Below, piece after piece: positions 30,733-42,364 of a stretch of DNA of 64,000 nt. Origin of the DNA: Ceratobasidium sp. AG-K (lineage: Eukaryota > Basidiomycota > Agaricomycetes > Cantharellales > Ceratobasidiaceae). A program made the translations under genes and the position numbers. How positions within the stretch are numbered: the stretch's first letter is position 1; the number at the start of each line of letters is the position of its first letter. The stretch covers positions 1,245,126 through 1,309,125 of the forward strand of contig JAWNGF010000015.1 of the NCBI GenBank assembly GCA_037039685.1, written 5' to 3'. The notes beneath the pieces are model-generated. The model saw only the letters and a list, made by a program, of their open reading frames with translations, ran no database searches and was not told the origin of the DNA.

Positions 30733-31230
30733 TGTTGCAACCTGCTAATGCCTATGGTTGACAACTGCTCATGGCCTTTGAGATGTGAGAACAATATGTG
30801 ATAAGTCTTCTAAGACTCTATCACTAAGGTGGACAAACGCTAGTCTTGTCAGTACAAGTCACTAGCTCCTAAGTCCAAGTGGCTGCGCTAAAGGCTAAGT
30901 AGCCAAGTGCCTCTGATCACACTGCAGGGAGAGTTGATGAGGCAAAGCAAGCTGGGGATGACCATGCTTGCAAGCCAGTATATATACTCAGAAAACAGGT
31001 GAGTCATAGTAAGTACATGAGTCACACGTCTGAGTCAAAGTCCAAGTCATAAAGGGGGCTGCACAGGCCAGCCAATAGAAAACAGCATGAGTCATATGAC
31101 TCATGGTGACACATCATCCATACACCTTACTAAACAAGGGAGAGGGCACAACAAAGAGAAAGGGCACTTAAGGCACCAGTACAAGCCACAAGACCGCAAA
31201 CAAAGACAGAGGGAGGGACGGGTCACAACA
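30733..31230 (-). repeat. Solo LTR of the A family
   Basis: 498 bp similar over its whole length to the A LTRs (minus strand orientation) with no internal region attached. It is flanked by a perfect 5-bp duplication TTACT (30728-30732 and 31231-31235), as left by LTR-LTR recombination that removes the body of an element. The CpG in the terminal CACGACA is changed to CACAACA, and the other end reads TGTTGC instead of TGTCGC. Confidence 0.92.
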
Positions 31231-32758
31231 TTACTATGTGTGCGGTCAACACAACAGGGACTTGATGGTTGCAAGCTGTTGCTATGCCATGGTTCCTGAT
31301 CAACAGTGCATGAATTGCTGTCAGAACGTCACTTTCAATGTGTTATATCAGTCTGTATTGGGAGTGATTAAATATGAACATACCTAGGTAAGGAAACTGA
31401 ATCAACTCTTGCAAGTCAAAGCTGTGCTTGACGTTGAGGCGGAGATTTGCAAACTAGGGATTGCTAGAGGCACCGACAGGCCTGGGCAACCCCAAGTATT
31501 GACATGAACAAAGCCCTCACTCTCACCTCCATCCCCACCATGTCTAAGTGTAAAAGTGTTGGCAGATACACCTTCTTGGAGGATGAGGACAACACGCCAG
31601 CTCCCACACCACCGCCTCAGAAGAAGTCAAAGCCGTTTACAATCCGGGCAGAGTGTGTGTGTTGTAATGATATCACTAGTTGTCATTCCCAGTCATTGCT
31701 CAACGGTCTGAATGGTCATTGCCATCCTGGCAATGTCCTCTGGGGAAATGGTCGGGTTTGCTTGTAAAGCACGTCAATGTGAGTGGAGCTGGTGTTGCAA
31801 GGAAGAATGAGTTGACCAGTAATGTGCTTTCTGAATGTATGCGTCCATCAGCAAAAACCTGCCAGGTGAGGGAGTACTATCAAGAAATGGACTCTACAGA
31901 TTACTACTCTGAATCTTGCCTTGATATTGAGAGTGCTCCTTATCAAATACAAATATATGGAGAACTCTGTAGTGCTGTGTACCATACCATGTGATTTAGA
32001 CTGCTTTGAAGGTGAAGAGGCTGCTCAGGAGCACTCCAAATCACCCAAATGCATTGAAAGTGCTCCATATCACCTCAAAGCAGCTGGTCACCCATGTCAT
32101 TCCAGGGCCTGCACAAATAATTTTGGGAAAAAATGCCAAAAAGGGAGTTTCATACTGATGAGTCATATTTCAAATGCAAGGCTAACTCTTGATCCAGCCA
32201 TTAATTCTCTTTCCCCTGTGCATCAATGTGACTAAATGCTACAAAATACCCCCAGGAAATTTGTGCAGGGGCTCAGACATGTGAGGTATGGGGAGAATGG
32301 GGGCACTTTGGGGCAGAGGGAGGGACTTGATCAACAAGTCATGTGCCATGGCCCCACATGGTCTTCATTGCCAACTCTTGTCGGAATTTCAAATTCATCA
32401 AAATTTGTCAGCAGGTGCGCACAGCCATGGGCTTTCCAAATATGGTAAGCAAACCTTATTTGGCCAAGAAGTGAGTGAGAAAAAGGCAAAATACTTTCTC
32501 AGACCCGAGTTTTTTTTGATGCAAAACTGCCTAAAAAGGTAACTCTGAGTGATGATGTTCAATTAGAACCATGGTTGATCAACACTGTACCCTCATTAAC
32601 CCCTTATTGGACATGTGGTCCTGTGATATATGGATCCTACCTGGGTGATTTGAGGGCATTTGGAGCACTTGCAGGATGATTTGAAGTGATTTGGAGCAGG
32701 CCTGCCTGATTTGAGGTGCTTTGGAGACCTATTGAAAATGGACTCAGCTTCTGGCATT
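31231..32758. repeat. Non-coding region with inverted GTGCTCCAAATC motifs
   Basis: I see no convincing gene here. Motifs of the type GCTCCAAATCAC are clustered near 32029-32085 in one direction and near 32643-32765 in the other. For example, AAGTGCTCCATATCACCTCA on the left and the reverse complement of 32643-32668, GTGCTCCAAATGCCCTCAAA, on the right. A GAGGGAGTACT stretch near 31870 reappears inverted near 32783. This looks like the ends of a foldback or terminal-inverted-repeat element, but borders and target duplications are not resolved. Confidence 0.45.
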
Positions 32759-33741
32759 TCAGTGATTTATAGCACTCCAAAGTACTCCCTCAGCCAGCCC
32801 CTTTTTGCTGATGTCGACATAGATGTTGCGTATGACTTCTGGTTCTTCAAAGGCCACAAAATGTTGCTGGTCGTCTTCGGGATCGTCGCCAGGGTTGTCG
32901 GGGTTGCCAGGTGGCTCGCAATTGGGGCCGTTGTGTAGGTGATTCAAGTCCCAGAGTTGCTCGTCGTTGGGACGCTCCTGGGCCGCAGGAATGCCATAAT
33001 TCTCTTCCAGCCCATCATCCTCCGGCATTTCGTGATTCCCACCAGCTAGGAATTCGCCAACTTCACGCCTGTTGTTGCCATTGTTGATATCGCGCTGGTT
33101 GTTGAGCAAGTGAGCAAAGTAAGCGTTTCCGTGACCTTCAAGGCCCTGGTTAGGTCGTGCAGCGGCCAAGTCCGAAAGATTGCCATCGGACTGGGCTTGT
33201 CGTCTGTGATGGGCCTGCTGCCCTTCATTATCCGACAATCTGCGACTTCGGGACCTGTGAGAGTGAAGAGATCGAGGAAGTGAACGCGGGGGGATGAGTG
33301 AGCTGGCGAGTTCGGGACTGGCGGGTTGGCGACTGGTGGGTTGGGGACTGGTGGGTCGAACGGCGGCGGCGGGGATCGTGGGGGCGAAAACGGCTCGTGC
33401 GGAATCGGAGGCTCACACTCGATGGACGGTCGGCGCGAAGATGGTGCAGGACTAGCCCCCGCTGTGTGCTTAGTTCCAGCCCCGACCTCGCCCGAGGGGC
33501 CCGCCCGAGGTCCTTCATTTGCACGACTAGCGTCGTGCTCCTCCCGTCGCTGACGTTTTGCATGCGCTTGAAACGTCTGGGGCCTCTGGGCTGTGCCGTT
33601 GCAACGCCGACACGGGCATGGTACATACTTCGAGTTGTTGCGGTGTTTCTGTGCGACGCCTAAGCAAACGCATCGGACGTTTTGGCTTGTACTTACGCGT
33701 TTAGCGTTTTCTCTGTATTCTATAGCATCGATGTTATTCAT
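32759..33741 (-). pseudogene. 5' fragment of a Tnp2-type (CACTA) transposase-like gene
   Basis: On the minus strand the first open part starts MNNIDAIEYRENAKR and contains a cysteine cluster CPCRRCNG, then Arg/Ser/Pro-rich sequence. A second part in another frame reads LLNNQRDINNGNN ... FEEPEVIRNIYVD. The CPCxRCxG cluster near the N-terminus is what the intact CACTA transposase in this window also has (CPCGRC, near 41930). In Tnp2-like proteins the catalytic region follows; here the sequence breaks off near 32800 at the inverted-repeat region. I read it as a truncated transposase gene with one or more introns; the frame change near 33240 may be an intron or a mutation. Confidence 0.5.
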
Positions 33742-34200
33742 TTCGGCTAGATTTGCGCGTATTCCGGGTGTAGAGGGCGAGAACGGCGATCAGGGGTGAT
33801 GGGCGGTGGTGGCGTGATGGAAGTCGAGCCTAAATTCGACTTAGACGATTTCGGCAGCTCATGGCTCGTGAGAATCATTTAAATATATTAGGTCGGTTCA
33901 CGCCCGAATGCTCGTGCATATATGTGCAGGCGCACTGGCGCCGAGAACTTGAAATATATTTGAAATAATATACAGGCGCTGAGCGCATCTCGTAAATATC
34001 TCCACGTATTCTCGCCAGATCTGGCGAGAATAGTACCCTACGAGTTCCAGTGTCGTGAGTGCTCACGAGGTGTTACGAGCCGAAACGAGCCTTTTGCTCG
34101 TTGGTCTCCTGAGCGCTTCAGGGCTATCCCGAGCGTTCCGGAGACTGCCGAGATTGTCCCCGGCATTACGAGACCTCCCGAGCCAAACAAGATTTCTCGT
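33742..34200. other. Non-coding stretch before the LINE
   Basis: No gene seen. It contains short palindromic AT-rich runs (AAATATATTTGAAATAATAT near 33950) and CGAG-rich sequence from 34060 on. It may be the leader of the truncated transposase gene to its left. Confidence 0.3.
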
Positions 34201-36210
34201 TTTTGGTAGAGGAATTGGTCCTAGACTCACACATCAGAATTCGCCTTAGAAAAGACTGCCCTAGTTGGCTTCAACTACTACTCAACAAAGTGCGGAGTGA
34301 TGGAAGGCTTGGAAATTGGCGGTACGCAGATAGAACCTACAAGCTCACACAAGTTCCTTGGAGTGCACTTCGACTCGAAACTCCTCTGGCGCGAGCATAG
34401 GGCAAAAGTGCTCAAATCGGCAAGCAATTGGGCTCAACTCATAGGGCGAGTATCAAAACTGAAGCATGGCCTAAAACCTCAGACAGCAAGAAAGCTGTAC
34501 GAGAGCGTATTTCTCCCAAAGATTACATACGCGGCCGACATCTGGTGGACAGCAACACGAGAAGAAGCCAGCTCAGACAGGAGGACCGGAGCAGTCGGCT
34601 TCATAAAACGTCTCCAGTCCACCCAACGCTCGATTGCTATCTGCATCTCTGGCGCCCTCCACACATCCCCCACTGACTCGCTCCTTAGCCATGCGGGTAT
34701 CCCTCCGATCGAATTGGAACTCAGGAAAGCAACCCACCGAGCAGCCGTCAGGCTTGCGGGCACTCCGACCCACCACCCTCTCCACCCAGTAGTCAAACGA
34801 GAGTCAAGCAAACAAATATTCCACCACAAATCGTCGCTACAGATCTTATTCGAGACTACGGGAGTTGAAGCTTCGAGGTTTGCACCCCGTCCAAAATCTA
34901 CTCTATTACCCGATAGCACCAAACTACTAAACGCCACAATAGAAGCAGACAAAGAGACGGCCATAGCGGACGAAAGGAGTAGGGACCCAACCGTCAAGAT
35001 CTTTACGGATGGGTCGATGGTGGACGGAAAAGTCGGAGCGGCGGCGGTATTGATCAGGAACGGGCGAGAAGACAGAGTAGCGAAACTGCACTTAGGCTCC
35101 GATCGAGAACACGAGGTCTACGAGGCTGAGGTGGTAGGGCTGATACTGGGAATGGAGCTCCTGGCTGGCGAGAGGAACGTATGGGCTGCGGACATCTATA
35201 TAGACAATCAGGCAGTACTACGCACACTGGAAAAAGGACGGACAAACAACCTAGGCCACCTCTACGCTCACCTAGACAAGGCCATCAAGACCGTCAGAAA
35301 GAAAATTCCCGGGGCGCGAATAGACACGAGATGGATCCCAGGGCATGCGGATGTGGCCGGGAACGAGATGGCAGACAGGGCGGCGAAGGAGGCAGCACGA
35401 GAGACGAACTTAGCTAACAACTTTACCTCCAGATACCTAAGGGACCCAATACCGATCAATCCCATGGCAGCAAAGAGGACGAGGAAAGAACACATACCAG
35501 AGGAATGGAGGAAATGGGTTGGAGAAACGGAGGGTGTGCAGAACCAACGCCAAATTGACAGAACCTTCCCGTCCAGGTCCTTCAGCGTCCAGGCAGCTGA
35601 GTTACCTCGAGAGCAATACACGATACTCACCCAATTGAGAATAGGTCACTTCCCGTTAGCCGACTACCTCAACCGATTCAAACTCATTGACTCAAGAATC
35701 TGCCGACTTTGTAACTGGTACCCCGAGACTGTGCAACATATCCTAATGAGTTGCCCAATGCTTAGCCAACTTCGAGTGGAGAGGGACTACGCGCTTGGGG
35801 TGGCGTCGAGGTCTTTCAGGGTGCTTCTACAACCAGGAAAGGGGACAAAACACCTAATTGACTACATACAAACAGCGAGAAACCAGATTGGGGCTCTGGC
35901 AAACCGCACGGCGGAGGAAAGGGGTCTCGGGGGAGAAGGAAGGGGATAGGAGGCGCAGAGGGGGCAACCTTTCAAATTGGAGGACTGCCTTTGGGCTACG
36001 GTACTTGTTACGGTGATGGGCAAAGGAACAAAGGTCAGACACTCGGGGGACCTGTATAAACGCTCGGGAGTGGGCGGGCGGCGGAGAGGTGAAGGGCCAG
36101 CACGCCGTGCCGGGTACATGGGTTGTCGGCAGGGAGGGTGCCTAAATAGTTATGTCTTACATGATGGCTTCGTCGAAAGACAATAAATACGGATTAAAAG
36201 AAAAAAAAAA
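34201..36210 (+). mobile_element. 5'-truncated LINE (non-LTR retrotransposon)
   Basis: The 3' end of a LINE: the RT tail, RNase H, a zinc-binding CCHC-like motif and a 3' UTR ending in AATAAATACGG plus an A-rich tail near 36190-36210. The beginning of the RT and any ORF1 are missing, as is usual for aborted LINE insertions. I did not find target duplications. Confidence 0.8.
34225..35949 (+). CDS. LINE ORF2 C-terminal part: RT tail and RNase H
   Basis: The open frame begins after a TAG at 34222 and has no start codon of its own; it is a fragment. Residues from THTSEFALEKTALVGFN to HKFLGVHFDSKL are the end of a reverse transcriptase of LINE type. RNase H follows with its acidic residues in FTDGSMVDGKVG, YEAEVVGLILGMELL and YIDNQAVL, and the closing HADVAGNEMADRAAKEA. 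A C-terminal CRLCNWYPETVQHILMSCP is the zinc-binding motif often seen at the end of such ORF2 proteins. No internal stop, so the insertion may be fairly recent, but the RT active site is lacking. Confidence 0.82.
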   Translation, partial: THTSEFALEKTALVGFNYYSTKCGVMEGLEIGGTQIEPTSSHKFLGVHFDSKLLWREHRAKVLKSASNWAQLIGRVSKLKHGLKPQTARKLYESVFLPKITYAADIWWTATREEASSDRRTGAVGFIKRLQSTQRSIAICISGALHTSPTDSLLSHAGIPPIELELRKATHRAAVRLAGTPTHHPLHPVVKRESSKQIFHHKSSLQILFETTGVEASRFAPRPKSTLLPDSTKLLNATIEADKETAIADERSRDPTVKIFTDGSMVDGKVGAAAVLIRNGREDRVAKLHLGSDREHEVYEAEVVGLILGMELLAGERNVWAADIYIDNQAVLRTLEKGRTNNLGHLYAHLDKAIKTVRKKIPGARIDTRWIPGHADVAGNEMADRAAKEAARETNLANNFTSRYLRDPIPINPMAAKRTRKEHIPEEWRKWVGETEGVQNQRQIDRTFPSRSFSVQAAELPREQYTILTQLRIGHFPLADYLNRFKLIDSRICRLCNWYPETVQHILMSCPMLSQLRVERDYALGVASRSFRVLLQPGKGTKHLIDYIQTARNQIGALANRTAEERGLGGEGRG

Positions 36211-36369
36211 GAGGGTATGGAGTGGGTGTGTACACAAATGGGCTCGTGGTTGGGATCTGTGTGGTGCGAATGATCGACGGGTCCGGATAGCCGAGAGATA
36301 AGCTGTACTCGGTTGAACATTTTTACCATCATGAGGCAGCAGAAACGCCTGCGCCGTGGTCAAAGCGGA

Positions 36370-37106
36370 CTTACTGCTGCCAAACGACGTCCAGGATTAT
36401 GACTTCATAGAAATATCCTCTGGACCTGGGTTCGCCATCCAAGCGCCAGTTGCCGGTGTAGTTGTAGCCGCTGAGGTAGCGTATGAGCCGCTGGTAAACC
36501 AACTCAGACTCGTATGACTTGCTTACCTATTACGACGAGACCTAGCCAGACGGCATGCGTCTTTTTCATCCCATCAATCCCAGCGTCGTTCTATGAACAA
36601 ACAACAAACGCGTGCCAATATCCTTGATCACGAAAGCCTCGCAAAGGAGACCAATTTGTCCAAGAGTCGAGCATGGATATCCATCGCACCCAAACTCCCA
36701 GGTCAAGGTGTGGATACCATCCCGAAACCGGCAGCTGACGAGCGAATTGCCCGTGAGTTCAGGTGTATTTAAAGTCAGGGGTTTCAGAGGAGATGCAAAG
36801 ATATTGAATCGCGACTGCTTGACGCTACGAGCTCGAAGGTATGATATTTTTGAGTGAAGCTTCAAATTTGTGGTAGACGGCGCGATTGGGATTTGAGTTC
36901 GGGCCGGATGTGCACCTCATGTCACGTGCTGTTCGACCTTCTTGCCGGGACCGCCATCTTGCGCCGCCATTTGAGAGGCACTTGAAGCAACCTTTTCTCG
37001 TTAATATACTGAACAATCCCAATATGAAATCCTTGGCTTTCAATATCCCTCTCGCATCGAATGCCTCGACTGACGAAACGATTGATAGTGCCCGCCCCAC
37101 CGGCAC
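36370..37106 (-). pseudogene. Possible remnant of a host gene of unknown function
   Basis: On the minus strand, three open pieces in different frames have a coding look: near 37106-36830, then 36865-36566 (containing LTLNTPELTGNSLVSC and CDGYPCSTLGQIG), then about 36535-36370 ending EVIILDVVWQQ and a stop. Introns could connect them, but I could not place convincing splice sites throughout, so it may be decayed. I do not recognise the family. Confidence 0.25.
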
Positions 37107-38312
37107 GATAGCCTGAACAACAGATAGCCCTGGTGCACGATAGGCTCCTCAGCTATCCATATCACCCAGCGGGAGGCAATGAGCGGGAAACCCATTGATG
37201 TCTCTCAGCAATAACTGAGAGTCAGAAGTACCTTGGGGTCCGATCAACAACAATCGGAACGAGGGAAGTGATTTGCATAACACTTCAGCAAACACGAATC
37301 GTTGCTTATTTCACAGAGCACCACGCGTATGAATTTTGAAAAGCTTTATCGAAAAACGTGCTGACTATGGTGTTCCGTTCAATGCACTCTACGATTGGCA
37401 CATCTCACACTCGGCCACTCTAAATTTTTTCGCGCAGTCGTTCGTACCTCGCTGAGCCTCGCCCGAGGTGGCTGTCACTATTCTGAGATTCTTGGGCTGC
37501 CTATGTCGAGTTTTTGGCAGCCTAATTCCCAAAATTAACGTGTTCTCGACCTCCGCAAACATATTCTGCCTTCTTGAACCGTTTCCTGGATTGGTCAGGA
37601 CTATTTTCGGCTAAATATTAGAAATGCGCTTCTTGGAGTGCAATGGTCCGAGTGCAATCGGCCATAACGTCTGGCCCAGCTATGCAAGTCCCACAATTTC
37701 CTTCCCTCATACCCACAATTCCCTCACGTGGGATACGGCACCAGATAGCACGTTGGGCATGAAATCCAGTTCCCCGAATCACACCACGCATATAGCCATG
37801 TTCTCGTTCCAGCCTCCTCATTTGCTAGTTCTACCCTTGTCCTACGGTTTTCGCCATATGTTCAAGGCCAGCGTTATTCTCACGCATGCTGCATCTCTAT
37901 AAATAACTCTAGTTCTGATTGCCATCCCGTTCCGCCCCCGAATGGCTTCCAAGCCGTTTCTAAGCCGTCAAGGAGTTTACTGCCGTAGGAGACTTTATAC
38001 AAGATGCAATTCACTGGCGATGGGCTATGTAAGAAATAGTCCAGTATCATGATAAAGTCACAATGGAAGCGACTACCGTCAACATCTTCAGCGGGATCTA
38101 AGATGAGAACGAGAGCCACTGTTGACGAATCGGGGCAACCCAGCACGATTGTCTTGTCCTGTGGTTCCGGGAAGCCCCAGAACAAGCTAAATCTCACCGA
38201 GCTTTCGGCGCCTTCCGCCAGTCACACATTTGTGGTGACAACAGAAAATGGGTTGTCCCTCGGGAAATCGCAAGATCCCGTCTAGGGCCAAAGTGCCATT
38301 ACACCACTTTCA
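37107..38312. other. Intergenic region with weak coding signals
   Basis: No gene I can support. A minus-strand open stretch at about 38197-37880 (LFWGFPEPQDKTIVLG) could be part of a host gene; the CACTA element begins 115 bases from its upstream end. TCA at 38310-38312 is the left target duplication of that element. Confidence 0.3.
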
Positions 38313-38350
38313 CACTGTGGACCCCAGACTTCCGGATCGTCCAGGGGCGA
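38313..38350 (+). repeat. Left terminal inverted repeat of the CACTA element
   Basis: Begins CACTGTGGACCCCAGACTTC. The right end, read inverted, is CACTGTGGACCCCCCACTTC, matching except for small differences. Confidence 0.9.
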
Positions 38351-38691
38351 CCCTCGGATCGTCCAAAAATCCGGGGGAAAAGTCCGCAGATGTCTGTCGA
38401 CGGACCCCCGGATTCGATATCCGGAACCTCGGACGGCCCGAATCGCCACCGGGTCCCCGACCTTTCTTCCGGACGTGCAGGTTACCCTCGGATGGGTTTG
38501 CTGGTGGTCGGTCGGCCACCCTCGGACTGTTCGGAAGTTTTAGGGGGGTGTATCGAGTGGAGTGTACACTAGTTCTATTAGTGATTGTAAATGTAATTAC
38601 ATCTTTTCTAGTCCTAGGGGGTGTCGTATTAGCTGACTGGGACCGCATGATACGCTCGAATAAGTGCGACAAGTATTCACATACCTTGTAT

Positions 38692-41600
38692 TTACTCAGC
38701 GCCCGAGCTTCGATCGATAATCCACCACTTGTTGCCGTCGCGAATGCGCCCAATAGCACATTTGATGTTGTCCGCGTCGACGACTTCTCCACTTGAAAGC
38801 TGACCTTCGTAAGAAACTACAGTGTACTCGTACGAAGTATTGACTTCGGTTCGGGCCTCCAGAATCAACGCCAGCAAAAGAGTCTGAACGTAGTTGCTGG
38901 GGTTGATGGCGGAGTTGGGTGGAATGGGAAGTGCGAAGAGGTGCTGAAGTTGTCCATAAAAGGACTGTAGAATAAAGTCGGGGGGTGCATTCGGAATACG
39001 GGCAAGTCGATCAACCTCGAGCTCGTACTGTTTTATTTTAGAATTGGCTGATTATTCAAGTTGAAAATAAGAATCTTACCCGAACAAAAGATGCGTCGCG
39101 CCCGTCCTCTCGTAGCTTATGGTACCCGCGTGCGTGGATCAAATCGCCTCCATTGATGATGCGCATTCGTCCCCATTGCATAACCGACGCTGGAACGTAC
39201 GCCTTGGCTGCTGGAAAGGCGATTTCGTACGCCGTTACTAGGTATTTGGCGATTTTTCGACGCAGCGGCTCTGTTACCGTCAATCGCTCGGAGCGTGGAG
39301 TCAACAGCACGCAAGCGGGGTCTAAATTGTTTCCGGGTGTAAGAAATAATGAAATTAATTGTCGAACTACTTACAGTCTGGAAGCTGATCCCCCTCGACC
39401 GCCTGACCTTCATCTTCAGCATCCCTCGCATCTCTTGGGTGGCGAAGCACGATTGTATCGTGGAGGTCGTACACCTCGCGAATGACTCGAAGCTGGGCAC
39501 AGTCTAGGATTCGCCGTGCGATGTTTGCCGAGTAGTACCGCCGGCTTCGGACTGACGCCCCAATGAAGCTGCAGTATCGCTCCATTGGAAAGGCCCAATA
39601 CGCCCAGACCGGTCCTAAGAACTCAATCGAGTCGGCGATATGCAATAGGTAATGGACGTTTACCGGGCATGTCTGTAGTCGATCAGCACTGTATTGGTAG
39701 TATATCCTATTTGATAATAAGTTACTGCGCGACGAGTCTTTGTATGCGTTCACATACCGCTCATAATCCTCAATCCATTTAGCAAACCCGTTGCGTATTG
39801 TAGGAATGTCGTCCCTAGAGATAAAATGGCTGACGCACATTTTAACCAAGGTGACGAGGCGGACAAAGTGAGTATAGTATGTTCGCTTAGTAAAGCGACG
39901 TCGCAGTAAACAAGGGGCAAGTTGAGTCGCGAAAAGCATCCAGGATTCGGCAATAAAGTGGCTGCGCTTATTAAGGTTGGGAACGCGACATCCAAATACA
40001 GAGGGGATCGTGCAGCCCGAATCTTCGCATAGATCCCCAACAAGGGCCCACATCACCGAGTCAATCTGGTAGGTTTCTTTACCATTGTCGATGCTGTTAA
40101 AGTCGTTGGTCCATAATTCGACAAGCTGAGGGATTAAGTTAATCCAGACCATATGCATTACCTCGACGGGGAATGATGCCGGAATACTGATCGACGAGAG
40201 TTTAGCAAGCAAGGTGACACCTTTGACACCATAGGTTGTCGCCAGTCTGGAGCATGCGTGCTCATTTGGTGTTTGGAGTACCTCGTACCCTTGCTCCACG
40301 GTCTCTGTATGCGTTCGGAGAGGTAAGTCCAAAGGGTTTGTTGTCGTTCCGTCGGGTCGATGCAAGGGACAATACATATGCGTGCCTCCCTTGGCAGTCT
40401 GACCGGAAATCGCCTCGTGCATACAGAATCGGCAAGGTAACTTAGCGTTATGACCCAGGAATTCAAGTACCTTGGTGATTGCTGGTATGTCGCCAAAGAC
40501 CGCCAGAAGATGTGCACGTAGTAAAAAAACCTCTTCATGGAGCATATCGACAGCTTCGACTCCTGTGGCTAATTCGATTAGTTCGTCGATTAGGGGCTGT
40601 AGGAAAGAATTGATGTCCTTAGGGGAATGTGGGCCAGGTATCACGCCGACACATATGATGTTCTCAAGGAGATTTCGTATTTCGGGCGGAAAATTGTAGT
40701 TTATCAGGATTATTGGCCAACAAGTATTTTTTCGACGCTTGAAGGGACAAAGGCCGTCGATCGAAAGGCCAAATGCAAGCTCCCGGCGGTCCTGAAAGTG
40801 ATAGTAGGCCTGTTTCTCATCGTTTATTGTCACCTTGGTACGTTTCAGTTTTTCGTATTGTGTGCCAGCAAAAATTTCGTCTATATCGCCCGATCGTTGA
40901 TAGTTTGCACGGTAATTGAGCTTCTCGCAGGTCGATTTATTACGAAATAGTGCAAGAACTTGGGGAATGGCGGGAACATAGGAAAATATAGAGTATGGTT
41001 GGCCGGCGGGATTCAGTCGAGGGGCTTCGCAGTAAGGGCATTCCTGTAAGTCACCTAGATAGCCGGTATAACAGACGCAAGAGTTCTTGCAGCAATGATA
41101 TTTGACGGGTGACAGTGCAGAAAGGGACAGCATCTGTGCACGCACCAATTTAAGCGATCGTAAACTTCCATGGGACCGTTTGTGGATGAACGCATCTTGC
41201 ATTGCTTTGTAACTACGTACAGTCGGCTTATGCTGGACTATGAATTTAAATGAAAGTATATCGTCTAAGATATCTGGGGTAATTGAAAGCGACGCTAAAT
41301 ATTATAAAACTTAGCTAGACTAGTATCAAGCGTGCAAAGCAACTCACCGTTCTTTGCTGCATCTAATGTGAACCCTGCCCGCAGTCGCGCCTCGGGGGAA
41401 AGACCGCCCGTTGCTGGATTATATCCTTCGTTTCCCGGGTTCGATGCGTCGGATCCAGGGTGTCCAACAGTCGACGCTGAATCGCTGTCGGAGAGGTTGG
41501 TTGAGTTCGTTATAGTTCGATCGCCAAACTCCGTATGTGGATGGGCACGCATTACCTGTGCCCAGACATGTGTCAGATCAACTGCCGGTATAGGATCTGG

Positions 41601-41946
41601 CTCTGGCAACTCGTAGGTGATAGGGAATGGTGGATCTGGGGGTCCGGGGGAGCTATTGAACATTGGGTGCATGCCCGGCTCGGACCGAGCAACAGCAGAT
41701 CCACGACGCGCGTTGAGCGATTCTCTACTAGATAAACGTCGACGAAAGCTCTCGCTGGATTCATGTATATTAGCAAAATAAATATTAGTTTATAGTCAAG
41801 CGGGCTGCTCACCGTATCCTTGCCAGACGCTCATCCGAACTGGGACGCTTTTTTCGCCAGATTCCCTGAAGGTGACGCTTCCGTGTCTCAGTTGTGACTG
41901 GCTTAGTGCACCTGCCGCATGGGCAGGGCACTTTCCGTTTTCCCAT
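38692..41946 (-). CDS. CACTA transposase, Tnp2-like
   Basis: Cuts and pastes the element by binding its ends. The start is MGKRKVPCPCGRC at 41946, with a cysteine cluster and a basic stretch. A Pro/Ser-rich linker follows after an intron near 41815-41765. The large exon 41202-39367 carries the catalytic region: a zinc-ribbon-like block (CCKNSCVCYTG ... CPYC), LSIDGLCPF with a likely catalytic Asp, GVIPGPHSPKDINSFLQP with another, a CRFC motif, and a C-terminal block (FPMERYCSFIGASVRSRRY) common to this family. A donor GTAAGTAG at about 39376 leads to further exons (LLTPRSERLTVTEPL, then YELEVDRLARIP) and a stop at 38692-38694. Exon borders are by eye. No damage seen, so the element may be autonomous. 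Confidence 0.82.
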
Positions 41947-42364
41947 TGTCGCGGCGGAGGGTGTATGCAAGGGAGGCGGAAATTTTTGGGTTGTGGCGGC
42001 GGGTCGCCACTTAAGCGCCGGTGGGTGTATATATACAAGCCGGTTCTGTGCGCGCATCCCCCCTTGCTCCCAACCACCCCCTTGCTCCTGACACCCGTTG
42101 TTCAACCGCCTCCAATCGATTCGGCACATTATTTAACTCAAGGTAATTCTCCTTCCTTGTTCTAAATATATGGTTTTTGTCACTTACTCTGAACCACCAT
42201 CTACCCCGACATAGCATTCATTTGGCACTTGCCTGCCGAATCCCCCATTCTCAAATTCTTTTGTCATAACTGGTATGTAAAAGATCTCCTTACATGTTAT
42301 CTAGTCATTTGACGCGCTCTGATGCGTCTGTTCACACATTTATCTTATTTATAGCGCATTTATC

